Shown: piece by piece, positions 8,094-15,585 of the stretch
Numbering within the stretch: the stretch's first letter is position 1
Layout of the letters: every line of letters starts with the position of its first letter
DNA from: Clostridia bacterium
GTDB taxonomy: Bacteria; Bacillota; Clostridia; UBA1381
Length of the DNA stretch: 16,749 nt
Assembly: GCA_017380475.1 (NCBI GenBank)
Contig: JAFODX010000204.1
Coordinates: 1-16,749, forward strand
Reading direction: 5' to 3'
Notes under the pieces: generated by a model
Told to the model about the DNA's origin: nothing
Databases searched by the model: none
Seen by the model: only the letters and a program-made list of their open reading frames with translations
Program-made: the position numbers and the translations under genes

Positions 8094-9638
8094 TTATTCT
8101 GTCGGAAGCTCGATATATGCTCCGTCAAGGTGGATTGTGTTGTTTGCAATTTTTGTTTCTGTCACTTCTGCCCAATGACCTTTTACATTTGCGTGCGGCA
8201 CATATTTACCGCCGTAAGACGAAATGTCTACTCTGATACCCGAGCCTTTCTTTACCGTAAATGCACAAGGTGGAGTTTTTAAATCTATCGTTATCTTCTC
8301 GCCCGGAATGTAGTCGGGGTTAATGTGTGACAAAGATGTTATTGTTTCTGTTATGTTATATGTCTCACCGTCTTCAACAAGATATAAACGCATAAAGAAT
8401 GCCGTATCTTCGCAATCCGATGATACATCCATACGCCAGCTCGTCTCACCGTAGAATGAAACTTCTTCCGAAAAAGCTTCACTTTCAAACGAAATTACAC
8501 CATCAACCGAATTTGCCGGATTTGCCTTGTAAATATCAAGGTATTTGAAACAGTCAACACGCTCTTCAGGATTATATGTGTATGTGATTTTTTCATCATT
8601 TGTTTTGGGGGATGCAGTTAATCTGTTATCGCCTGCAAACCACAGCTTTTTCGTTGTTTGCGATACGGTCGGGTATTCTGTTACACGCCATTCTCCCGAG
8701 CCGAGTGAATAGTAATTGACCTTTCCCGTTTTTGCATACTTAAATGGTCTTTTTTCACGGATACTGTTAAACCATTCAACATAAAAATCTTCAGGGATGT
8801 CACCGTTTACAAGCGGATGTTCTGCGTTTTTGCCAACAACTGTATCGTGTCCCCACGGTCCGACGATAAATGCCGATTTCTGTCTTGTTGTATCAGGCAT
8901 TCTTTCCCACATTGAGAACATTCCTTCCGTGTAGAAATCATACCACCCCTCTGTGAAAAGCACGGGAATTTTCAGATTATCTATCGCTCTTGTCATAGGG
9001 TTACTTTTCCAAAATTCGTTATATGTATCATTTAGCAGGTTGTTAGTGTATAACGGATAATCCTCGCCAAGAACACGTTTCATTAAATCTTTGTACGGAC
9101 GGATTTCTGCAAGCTCCCTTTTTTGATCCGGGTATTGTTCCCAAATCATATTGAGCCACCATATGTAGTTGCACCAATTATAGCAACATCCGTTACGGTA
9201 ATTACGGAAATACATATTATCTGTCTGTATGTCAATTACAGCACCTTTTATATCATACGGATTAGTGTCAAGGTATGAAAGATGCACAGAACTGAGATAA
9301 CTCAATCCATACAGATAAATTTCGCCATTATAGCATGGCAATTGCCTTATTTGTTCAAGGCTTGCGAGTCCATCGTCTCGTTCTACATAAGGAATGCATA
9401 CACCCTCGCTCTTTATTTTTCCGCGCGTGTGCTGAGTTACAACTGCATAACCGCCTTTTACAAGTTGTTCAATTTCCTTGTATTTATCATTTTCCATGCC
9501 CGACAAGGCATCTGCATACGGAGTACGTACAAATACAATCGGATGTTTCTCCTTGCCGTCACACGGCTCGATTATTCTTGTGTATAGTTTCACACCATCA
9601 GGCATTACGAAATATTTTTCTGTTACCTTGCTATCCAT
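8094..9638 (-). CDS. CocE/NonD-type serine hydrolase (X-Pro dipeptidyl-peptidase S15 family)
   Basis: An alpha/beta hydrolase of the S15/CocE superfamily; members hydrolyse acyl esters or Xaa-Pro peptides and the substrate here is unknown. It has 514 residues with no signal peptide, so it is probably cytoplasmic. Visible parts are the oxyanion-hole segment RTPYADA (Tyr41), the nucleophile elbow YGLSYLS (Ser113), the catalytic Asp in EGWYDFY (Asp234), the catalytic His in GPWGHD (His264), and a C-terminal jelly-roll domain (about 330-510) with GSGIRVDISS and the terminal NTIHLDGAYIELP typical of the family. The usual elbow GxSYGG is altered to GLSYLS. The cap region carries an unusual Cys/Trp/Tyr-rich stretch (about 150-166). 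The start is the ATG at 9638, preceded by GGGGGA at 5 bases; the ATG 12 bases upstream lacks a binding site and directly follows the aconitase terminator stem. Confidence 0.88.
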   Translation of the reverse strand: MDSKVTEKYFVMPDGVKLYTRIIEPCDGKEKHPIVFVRTPYADALSGMENDKYKEIEQLVKGGYAVVTQHTRGKIKSEGVCIPYVERDDGLASLEQIRQLPCYNGEIYLYGLSYLSSVHLSYLDTNPYDIKGAVIDIQTDNMYFRNYRNGCCYNWCNYIWWLNMIWEQYPDQKRELAEIRPYKDLMKRVLGEDYPLYTNNLLNDTYNEFWKSNPMTRAIDNLKIPVLFTEGWYDFYTEGMFSMWERMPDTTRQKSAFIVGPWGHDTVVGKNAEHPLVNGDIPEDFYVEWFNSIREKRPFKYAKTGKVNYYSLGSGEWRVTEYPTVSQTTKKLWFAGDNRLTASPKTNDEKITYTYNPEERVDCFKYLDIYKANPANSVDGVISFESEAFSEEVSFYGETSWRMDVSSDCEDTAFFMRLYLVEDGETYNITETITSLSHINPDYIPGEKITIDLKTPPCAFTVKKGSGIRVDISSYGGKYVPHANVKGHWAEVTETKIANNTIHLDGAYIELPTE

Positions 9639-9653
9639 ATTTTCCCCCATTTT

Positions 9654-9686
9654 AAACAGGGCATTTCACAACGAAGTGCCCTGTTT
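9654..9686 (-). terminator. Terminator after the aconitase gene
   Basis: A perfect 10-bp stem AAACAGGGCA/TGCCCTGTTT (9654-9663 with 9677-9686) is extended inward by three pairs, one a G-T wobble, around a 7-base loop. It starts 5 bases after the aconitase stop codon. The T tract beyond it is short (TTTAAAA), and the S15 gene start is only 15 bases downstream, so some read-through into that gene is likely. Confidence 0.8.
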
Positions 9687-9690
9687 TATA

Positions 9691-11622
9691 TTAACCGTTA
9701 TTTTTTGTATAATTAAGCAGACCGCCGGCGTAAAGCATCTCTTTCTGTCTGTCAGAGAAGTTTACAACACAATCAAAGTCAAAGCCCTTTGTTACGTTTG
9801 TTACCTTGATTATCTCACCGTTTGCAATCTGTTCTGCAACATTTGCAATTGCAAGCTCGTCATTGCCGTCTATTCTGTCATAATCTGCCTCATTTGCAAA
9901 TGTCATCGGAATGATACCTGCATTTATGAGGTTTGCCATATGTATTCTTGCAAATGACTTTGTAATAACCGCCTTTACACCAAGATAAAGCGGTGCAAGT
10001 GCCGCGTGCTCACGCGATGAACCCTGACCGTAGTTTGAACCACCGATTACGATGCTCTTGCCCATTTCAAGTGCTCTGTCGTGGAAGCTTTCATCACATA
10101 CGGCAAAGCAATACTTTGAAATCTCCGGGATATTTGAACGCAACGGAAGTATCTTTGCGCCTGCAGGCATAATGTGGTCGGTAGTGATGTTGTCACCAAC
10201 CTTCAAACTTACCTTTGCATTGATTGTTTCAGGCATCGGCTCTGATGTCGGGAACGGCTTGATGTTCGGTCCTCTTAACACCTCAACACTGTCCATATCC
10301 TCTTCTGCTACCGGCTCAACTATCATATTGTCGTTTACATTAAACTTTTCAGGCATCTCAAATTCAGGCATCTCACCGAGTGTTCTCGGATCGGTAAGAA
10401 CGCCCGCTATAGCTGATGCTGCCGCAAGCTCGGGTGATACAAGATATATCTGACCGTCTGCAGTACCGCTTCTGCCCTCAAAGTTACGGTTGAATGTTCT
10501 TAATGAGATACCGCCTGAATTAGGTGACTGTCCCATACCGATACACGGACCGCACGCACTCTCAAGCACTCTTGCGCCTGCTTCAAGCATTATTGCAAGT
10601 GCTCCGTTCTCTGCAAGCATCGAAAGAACCTGCTTTGATCCCGGTGCTATTGAAAGCGACACATCAGGATGAACTGTCTTGCCCTTTAAGATATGCGCAA
10701 CCTTCATCATATCCATAAGTGATGAGTTTGTACATGAACCGATACATACCTGGTCAATCTTCATTGCACCGATTTCATCAACTGTCTTGATATTATCCGG
10801 TGAATGAGGACAAGCCGCCATCGGTACAAGCTCGCTCAAATTGATTTCTACAACTTCGTCATATACGGCATCACTGTCTGCACAAAGCTCGGTATATACG
10901 TCTTCTCTGCCCTGTGCCTTTAAGAATTTATATGTTATCTCATCTGACGGGAATATTGATGTTGTTGCGCCAAGCTCTGCACCCATATTGGTTATTGTAG
11001 CACGCTCCGGAACTGAAAGCGACTTAACACCCTCACCGCAGTACTCTATTACCTTGCCTACGCCACCCTTAACAGAGAGACGCTTTAATACCTCAAGGAT
11101 AACATCCTTTGCCGCAACCCATGGCTGGAGTTTGCCTGTAAGTTCAACCTTTACCACCTTCGGGCAAGTTATATAGTATGTTCCGCCGCCCATTGCAACT
11201 GCAACGTCCATACCGCCGGCACCGATTGCAATCATACCGATACCGCCGCCTGTAGGTGTGTGCGAATCTGAACCGATAAGTGTCTTTCCGGGTACGCCGA
11301 ATCTTTCAAGATGTACCTGATGGCAGATACCGTTACCGGGACGTGAGAAATATATTCCGTGCTTCTTTGCAACAGAACCAATAAATCTGTGGTCGTCCAT
11401 GTTCATAAAACCGTTCTGAAGTGTGTTATGGTCTATGTATGCAACAGAACGTTCTGTCTTTACTCTCGGTACGCCCATTGCCTCAAACTCAAGGTATGCC
11501 ATTGTTCCTGTAGCATCCTGAGTAAGGGTCTGGTCGATACGTATACCTATCTCTGTCCCCTTTATCATCTCTCCCTCAACAAGATGTGCTGAAAGAATTT
11601 TTTCTGTTAGTGTTAATCCCAT
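9691..11622 (-). CDS. acn: Aconitate hydratase, short Aquifex-type
   Basis: Isomerises citrate to isocitrate through cis-aconitate with a [4Fe-4S] cluster. The 643 residues match the short aconitase class of clostridia and Aquifex (about 640-660), not the about 900-residue AcnA. Visible motifs are SDSHTPTGGG (118-127), the cluster ligands Cys297 in CIGSCTNS and Cys357/Cys360 in ESACGPCIGMGQ, FNRNFEGRSG (377-386), and the C-terminal swivel domain with GDNITTDHIMPAG (476-488) and the active-site loop GSNYGQGSSREHAAL (528-542). GGGAGGA stands about 8 bases before the ATG. The gene begins 59 bases after the PHP phosphatase gene on the same strand. I see neither a terminator nor a clear promoter in that gap, so it may be transcribed from the kinase operon. 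A homoaconitase-like activity cannot be excluded, but the isocitrate dehydrogenase in the window supports aconitase. Confidence 0.93.
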   Translation of the reverse strand: MGLTLTEKILSAHLVEGEMIKGTEIGIRIDQTLTQDATGTMAYLEFEAMGVPRVKTERSVAYIDHNTLQNGFMNMDDHRFIGSVAKKHGIYFSRPGNGICHQVHLERFGVPGKTLIGSDSHTPTGGGIGMIAIGAGGMDVAVAMGGGTYYITCPKVVKVELTGKLQPWVAAKDVILEVLKRLSVKGGVGKVIEYCGEGVKSLSVPERATITNMGAELGATTSIFPSDEITYKFLKAQGREDVYTELCADSDAVYDEVVEINLSELVPMAACPHSPDNIKTVDEIGAMKIDQVCIGSCTNSSLMDMMKVAHILKGKTVHPDVSLSIAPGSKQVLSMLAENGALAIMLEAGARVLESACGPCIGMGQSPNSGGISLRTFNRNFEGRSGTADGQIYLVSPELAAASAIAGVLTDPRTLGEMPEFEMPEKFNVNDNMIVEPVAEEDMDSVEVLRGPNIKPFPTSEPMPETINAKVSLKVGDNITTDHIMPAGAKILPLRSNIPEISKYCFAVCDESFHDRALEMGKSIVIGGSNYGQGSSREHAALAPLYLGVKAVITKSFARIHMANLINAGIIPMTFANEADYDRIDGNDELAIANVAEQIANGEIIKVTNVTKGFDFDCVVNFSDRQKEMLYAGGLLNYTKNNG

Positions 11623-11681
11623 TGTTTTTTCCTCCCTGTTGTTTACAATGTATTTATATTGAACACCTTCTTCAGATGTAC

Positions 11682-12419
11682 TTAAAACATACCTTTCTTT
11701 TTAAATGACCTGAAATCCCTGTAGGTCACTTCTTCGCCGTTTAATATTTTTTCTGAGTTCCGCATCAGATAACGCCAGCATTCTTCACCGTATCGGTTTA
11801 TGATACGCCTATGCGCCTTTTCCATACACGGTTCACGATTTGTCATATTATGCATATCAGAGCCTATAACATGTGCAAGACCGCGCCGCATAAGCTTATC
11901 TACCTTTTTTCTGTCAGAAAACTTAAATAAGCTCGGAGCATTTACCTGTATCAGAACATCAAGGTCATAAAGTGCATTATGGAGTTCTGGTCTTTGATGC
12001 ATGTTACGCTCGTCATGAGCAATTATGGGGGTTATGCCCCTGATATTAAGTTTATATACCGTGTCAATCGTTTTATCAGTCCACGGTGCGTGTGGCATTT
12101 CAACCAGCATATAGTTGGTGTTTTCAATACATAGCTTGCGTATATTCCGGAACCGTGCTATATCCCTTGTAATATGAACCTCACATGCCTTAACAAGGTT
12201 TGGTAAGCCCTCAATACACGCCAGTTCATCGCAAATACGGTCACGTTTTTCTATAAATCTGTCGATATCCTCATAATTTTCCGGATAGCAGTGAGATGTA
12301 AGCAGAACTGTATCCACGCCATCTGATTTCGCTTTTTTAAGCATAGCAACCGCCATTTGTTTATCTTTTGCTCCGTCGTCTATTCCAAACAGAGCATGGG
12401 AGTGGAAATCACAAATCAT
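11682..12419 (-). CDS. PHP-fold protein-tyrosine phosphatase (CpsB/CapC/YwqE family)
   Basis: A manganese-dependent phosphatase of the polymerase-and-histidinol-phosphatase fold. Family members dephosphorylate the tyrosine cluster of the cognate BY-kinase, here very likely the product of 13890-14795. It has 245 residues. Metal-ligand motifs in family order are DFHSHALFGIDDGAKD (His6, His8), LLTSHCYP (His43), ACEVHI (Glu80), PIIAHDERN (His135; usually HPERY) and VIGSDMHN (Asp188, His190). The Pro-to-Asp change in AHDERN is slightly off-consensus, but the ligands are kept. The start is the ATG at 12419 with AAGGAGG 7 bases upstream; 18 further in-frame codons upstream lie inside the VanZ gene and are judged not translated. 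It overlaps the upstream VanZ gene by 11 bases, so the two are probably translationally coupled. Confidence 0.9.
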   Translation of the reverse strand: MICDFHSHALFGIDDGAKDKQMAVAMLKKAKSDGVDTVLLTSHCYPENYEDIDRFIEKRDRICDELACIEGLPNLVKACEVHITRDIARFRNIRKLCIENTNYMLVEMPHAPWTDKTIDTVYKLNIRGITPIIAHDERNMHQRPELHNALYDLDVLIQVNAPSLFKFSDRKKVDKLMRRGLAHVIGSDMHNMTNREPCMEKAHRRIINRYGEECWRYLMRNSEKILNGEEVTYRDFRSFKKKGMF

Positions 12420-12882
12420 TTTCCTTCCTCCTTTTGCATAAATATCTGATAAGTAAAAATACACCCGCACCAATCATTGCACCGAAAAGGTCAATGATAA
12501 CATCCCTTACCATTCCTGCACGTCCCGGCACAAATATCTGGTGAATCTCATCAGTTATTGCATAAACAAGACAGAACACAGATGTATAAATGAATAGTCT
12601 TAGCTTTTCCGTTCCGAACAGTTGGAAAACAGTGTTCGCAACAGATACTGACAGCATAAAGAATAATGTAAAATGTGCTGTTTTTCTTATCAGATTGTGA
12701 ATGGTATGTCTGATTTCATCAGCATCACCGGATTTCATGATTCTTACTATAAATTCGGCAATTTTCTGAGTAAGTCCTGAAGATGTTTTAGATGAAACCT
12801 CTGCAGTCTGTGATGAAAAAAAGAAAATCAAAGCCATCAACGCAACGGTCAAAATGCATGATATAACTTTGATTTTCTTCAT
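12409..12882 (-). CDS. VanZ-like family membrane protein
   Basis: A 157-residue integral membrane protein with about four hydrophobic segments (about 5-22, 66-86, 95-110, 127-147). It carries the VanZ-like signatures IFFFSSQ at the end of the first segment, RKTAHFTLFF (66-75), and the conserved block DEIHQIFVPGRAGMVRDVIIDLFGA split over 111-135. VanZ gives low-level teicoplanin resistance, but most VanZ-like proteins have no established role beyond association with cell-envelope or polysaccharide loci. AAAGGAAG about 8 bases upstream supports the start. It sits between a lipoprotein and the phosphatase in the kinase operon, so a role in surface polymer attachment or handling is plausible (inference). 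Nothing suggests antibiotic resistance here. Confidence 0.88.
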   Translation of the reverse strand: MKKIKVISCILTVALMALIFFFSSQTAEVSSKTSSGLTQKIAEFIVRIMKSGDADEIRHTIHNLIRKTAHFTLFFMLSVSVANTVFQLFGTEKLRLFIYTSVFCLVYAITDEIHQIFVPGRAGMVRDVIIDLFGAMIGAGVFLLIRYLCKRRKENDL

Positions 12883-12912
12883 TACAGTTCTTCCTTTCAG
12901 TCAGGTTCTTTA

Positions 12913-13893
12913 TCAGGTGGAAAACTCCCACCATTCTTCAGGTGCCTGTGTTTTTACCGGTGCCTGAGGCTGCGGCGTACGTACAGGCGTTGGCTGTGGC
13001 GTACGAACCGGTGTCGGCACAGGTGTAGGAACAGGTGTAGGTGTAGGTTCGGGGGTCGGTTCTACTGTCGGTTCCGGCGTCGGCTCACCCAACTGCTCCA
13101 TCAATGTGTTAATGCTGTTTTCATCAAGTTCATTGTCTTCTTCAAGCATTTTACGTACAAGCTTTATTGTTGCACCGGTAATTATCTGTGCACGCTCACT
13201 GTCAACACCATTATAAACAGCGTTAAGAGCTTCCACCAGTGCATTATTCTCTGTTATATACATACTGTATGCGCTTTTTGCTCTGGAGTTCTTTACAATT
13301 CTGTCTGTGGCAACTTCTATAAATGTTTCTTTATTCTTTGCCATAAACGAAAATGCAAGAATGTTTGTACGCTCATAAAATACCTTTAGTATTTTGCATG
13401 TGTTCTCTTCAAACTCTTTCGCGTCTTCTGCATATGAATACTCTGCGTAGTAATCATAGAAGTTTATCGTATCATTAACCACACGGTCAATATATGCTTC
13501 TATATTCTCACAATCCTCGACAGTCTCTATAATCTTGCGCACATTGTCGCAAAACTGACGTGTTATTTCATCGTTGAGCTCTGTTCTTCTCTGATTGCAG
13601 TAGTATGCTATTCGTTCAGGTTTTACACTGTCTTCATATTTTTCTGTATAATCCGATGTTCTCGTCAGATAATAAGCCTCATAATACATATCACAAGCTG
13701 CGATTTGCTGTTCATATACAGCCTCATCAGCCTGACTGAGGTAACGGCATTTACTTACAGTTACTTCCGGCAATGAATAGCTAATCTCAACACTGTCAAG
13801 TTCGTTTTTTAACTCAGACTTATCTGTACAGCCCGAAAAGCAAATCATAGCCGTAATGCACACAATGCAAACACCCAGCCATTTTAACTTCAT
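12913..13893 (-). CDS. Putative lipoprotein with Pro-Thr-rich C-terminal tail
   Basis: I do not recognise this 326-residue protein as a named family. The first 21 residues form a lipoprotein signal peptide (Lys-rich start, hydrophobic core, lipobox FSGC with acylated Cys22), so it should be anchored to the outer face of the membrane. Residues 23-270 are acidic, Tyr-rich and probably helical, with six further cysteines (49, 67, 99, 115, 128, 166). Residues 271-318 are a Pro-Thr repeat of PTPEPT, PTPV and RTPQP units, resembling an extended wall-spanning spacer, and the protein ends in the aromatic-acidic EEWWEFST. The start shares an ATGA overlap with the kinase stop codon and has GAGGTGAGAG just upstream, so translation is coupled to the kinase. 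Position in the operon suggests an extracytoplasmic partner or effector of the kinase system (inference). Confidence 0.85.
   Translation of the reverse strand: MKLKWLGVCIVCITAMICFSGCTDKSELKNELDSVEISYSLPEVTVSKCRYLSQADEAVYEQQIAACDMYYEAYYLTRTSDYTEKYEDSVKPERIAYYCNQRRTELNDEITRQFCDNVRKIIETVEDCENIEAYIDRVVNDTINFYDYYAEYSYAEDAKEFEENTCKILKVFYERTNILAFSFMAKNKETFIEVATDRIVKNSRAKSAYSMYITENNALVEALNAVYNGVDSERAQIITGATIKLVRKMLEEDNELDENSINTLMEQLGEPTPEPTVEPTPEPTPTPVPTPVPTPVRTPQPTPVRTPQPQAPVKTQAPEEWWEFST
12940..13083 (-). repeat. Pro-Thr-encoding degenerate repeat in the lipoprotein gene
   Basis: This segment encodes residues 271-318 of the lipoprotein. On the plus strand it appears as near-repeats of CAGGTGTAGG and GGCGTACG units; for example GTACAGGCGTTGGCTGTGGCGTACG contains two GGC-rich copies. 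The units encode PTPV, PEPT and VRTPQP. Such sequence is prone to length change between strains. Confidence 0.75.
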
Positions 13894-14795
13894 TCTCTCA
13901 CCTCTGACTTCTTGTCATCCGTTCCACGGTTAAATACACCGGTCTTCTTTTTTGAACGTACGTGATCAGAGTAGCTATAGCCGTAACCGTAGCCGTAACC
14001 GTAGCCACTGCCATAACCCTTGTCATACTTGTAACGACTCTTGTATTTTCTTCCGTAGCCACTGCGGTATGAGCCATAGTTCATACTCAATGCGTCAATA
14101 TCGTTTACAAAGAAGCCAAGCAGTTTTGCTTTTGCGATATTTAACAAGCTCAACGCCTGGTCTATACTTTCATAGTTCGTAAAGCCTTCACGTACAACAA
14201 GCATTATACCTGATACAAGTCCCGACAATGCAACTGCATCTGTTACGACTGTTACAGGCGGTGTATCTATCAGGACATAGTCATATTCCTTTTTCAGCTT
14301 TTCAAAAAGCTTGCTCATAGCCTCCGAACCAAGTAGTTCGGCAGGGTTCGGCGGAATAGAACCGGATGTCAGACAGTCAAGACCGGGTCTTAAGTTATGG
14401 TATACTACATCTTCAAACTCTTTCTGTTTTGATAAAACTGTAGTAAGTCCGTCTGATTTTATAACGCCCAGGTACTGGTGTATTCTCGGTTTTCTCAAGT
14501 CTGCGTCTATGAGCAACACCTTTGAGCCTGTCTGCGCAAAGGTTATTGCGAGATTAAGTGCAGTTGTTGTCTTACCCTCACCTGCATTAGCACTTGTTAT
14601 ACAAACAGTTTTACATCCCTCTTCTGAATCGGCAAGCGAAAAAATTATGTTTGTACGGGCAGTTCTGTATGCCTCCTGAATAACAAACGGCGTTCTTTTA
14701 TTAAGGATTGCTTCCTGACTCTTCTTGAGTCGCTGTCTGCGCTCGTCAAGAGTTGTTTCCTGCTGAGCAGATTTCATTATTTTTTTATCAGCCAT
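13890..14795 (-). CDS. Bacterial tyrosine kinase (BY-kinase, CpsD/CapB/YwqD type)
   Basis: Cytoplasmic P-loop tyrosine autokinase that works with a separate membrane activator, here the upstream Wzz-type protein. It has 301 residues. It carries the oligomerisation motif EX2RX2R as EAYRTAR (Glu41, Arg44, Arg47), Walker A ANAGEGKTT (69-77, Lys75), Walker A' LLIDADLRKPR (95-104; Asp97, Asp99) and Walker B VLIDTPP (174-180, Asp177). The C-terminal tail holds 13 tyrosines between 240 and 275, including six consecutive Tyr-Gly/Tyr-Ser dipeptides; this is the autophosphorylation cluster, richer than usual. The ATG has AAGGATT about 10 bases upstream and follows the activator gene by 33 bases. The stop codon overlaps the lipoprotein ATG (ATGA). 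The usual role is control of capsule or exopolysaccharide chain assembly by cycles of phosphorylation. Confidence 0.95.
   Translation of the reverse strand: MADKKIMKSAQQETTLDERRQRLKKSQEAILNKRTPFVIQEAYRTARTNIIFSLADSEEGCKTVCITSANAGEGKTTTALNLAITFAQTGSKVLLIDADLRKPRIHQYLGVIKSDGLTTVLSKQKEFEDVVYHNLRPGLDCLTSGSIPPNPAELLGSEAMSKLFEKLKKEYDYVLIDTPPVTVVTDAVALSGLVSGIMLVVREGFTNYESIDQALSLLNIAKAKLLGFFVNDIDALSMNYGSYRSGYGRKYKSRYKYDKGYGSGYGYGYGYGYSYSDHVRSKKKTGVFNRGTDDKKSEVRE
13971..14015 (-). repeat. Tyr-Gly codon repeat in the kinase tail
   Basis: Encodes residues 261-275 of the BY-kinase. On the plus strand two perfect tandem 12-base copies of CCGTAACCGTAG (13981-13992 and 13993-14004) are flanked by degenerate units. 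The Tyr codons alternate TAT and TAC, which creates the 12-base period. The repeat can gain or lose Tyr-Gly units by slippage without a frameshift if 6 or 12 bases are changed. Confidence 0.8.
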
Positions 14796-14828
14796 TTCTG
14801 TTTAATCCTTCCGTAACTCTATTTATCT

Positions 14829-15554
14829 TTAACCCTCAAAATCAAGACTGGGTATCTCGCCTATTATCGGCATTTTATATTTTGCGATAAGCTCGTCCTT
14901 GCTCTTAACACGTGTATCAAACAAGTTAACAAGGAATATTATAAGCATAGCTATTACTGCACCTATAACAAAACCTATTGCAGCATTTCTTGTCGTATGC
15001 ATTTCCTCCGGCTTTATTGCTTCTTCCGGATACTCTGTAAGTTTTGTACTACCACCGCCAAATACACGTGACACTTCAGTAGGAGCATTATTGACAACGC
15101 TTGAGCATACAAGATATGCCACATGTGCATCTTCGTGAGTTACTGATATTGATATGATGTTCGTATCAGTTACCCCCTCAAGCTCAAGCATGGTTTTTAT
15201 CTGTTCAATATCGTATCTGTTATCAAGGTCGTCACTCACCTGATTCAAAAACTCTTTACTCTGCAACACGTCTATATATGTAGGCAACAGGTTTGATGCA
15301 CCAATCAAGGCACTTGTATTGACGTCAGTAGATGTCTGCTGACCTTCCGTGTTTACATACACCTTTGCCGTAGATTTATATTCCGGTACAGAACTTATTT
15401 TAAAATATGTATATGTTGCTCCGCCAACGAGTACGGCAAGTATGATTATAAACCACCAGAACGTGAGCATCATATTGATGATATCAATTATACTTATATC
15501 TGAACCGACTTTTTTTTCGGTAATATTGTTTGTTTTAATTTCTTCAGTAGACAC
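14829..15554 (-). CDS. Wzz/CpsC-type membrane activator of the BY-kinase (chain-length determinant domain)
   Basis: A 241-residue membrane protein with two transmembrane segments (about 33-52 and 191-213) bounding an extracytoplasmic loop, the topology of CpsC/CapA proteins. Residues 15-60 match the Wzz N-terminal pattern: amphipathic ISIIDIINMMLTFWW, the membrane segment, then PEYKSTAKVYV. The cytoplasmic tail after the second segment (FDTRVKSKDELIAKYKMPIIGEIPSLD) is the part that in homologues contacts and activates the kinase, encoded directly downstream here. Initiation is GTG at 15554, with GGGTGG 7 bases upstream; no suitable ATG exists in frame. It is the first gene of the operon and is preceded by a perfect-consensus promoter. 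No polymerase or flippase is nearby, so the polymer it measures is unknown. Confidence 0.92.
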   Translation of the reverse strand: MSTEEIKTNNITEKKVGSDISIIDIINMMLTFWWFIIILAVLVGGATYTYFKISSVPEYKSTAKVYVNTEGQQTSTDVNTSALIGASNLLPTYIDVLQSKEFLNQVSDDLDNRYDIEQIKTMLELEGVTDTNIISISVTHEDAHVAYLVCSSVVNNAPTEVSRVFGGGSTKLTEYPEEAIKPEEMHTTRNAAIGFVIGAVIAMLIIFLVNLFDTRVKSKDELIAKYKMPIIGEIPSLDFEG

Positions 15555-15585
15555 TAAAATGCCACCCTTCTCTATTTTTTTGCAT

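Noticed and set aside
9639..9650. ATG at 9650 as the hydrolase start
   Set aside because: There is no binding site upstream and it follows the terminator stem by 4 bases; the ATG at 9638 has GGGGGA at suitable distance.
9478..9957. Plus-strand open frame of 159 codons spanning the hydrolase/aconitase junction
   Set aside because: Cys/Ile/Tyr-rich low-quality translation antisense to two well-supported genes, without a ribosome binding site or promoter.
11640..11675. Possible aconitase promoter with TATAAA as -10
   Set aside because: The hexamer 17 bases upstream (GTACAT) matches the -35 consensus poorly; not supported enough to annotate.
12420..12473. N-terminal extension of the PHP phosphatase starting at 12473
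   Set aside because: The 18 extra codons lie in the VanZ gene, have no family resemblance, and a strong AAGGAGG precedes the ATG at 12419.
12409..12882. VanZ-like gene as a glycopeptide resistance determinant
   Set aside because: No vanHAX, vanRS or other resistance genes nearby; the VanZ-like family is broad and mostly unrelated to resistance.
13971..14015. Tandem 12-base repeats as a CRISPR or regulatory iteron array
   Set aside because: The units are in frame with the kinase, encode Tyr-Gly, have no spacers and are explained by the phosphotyrosine tail.
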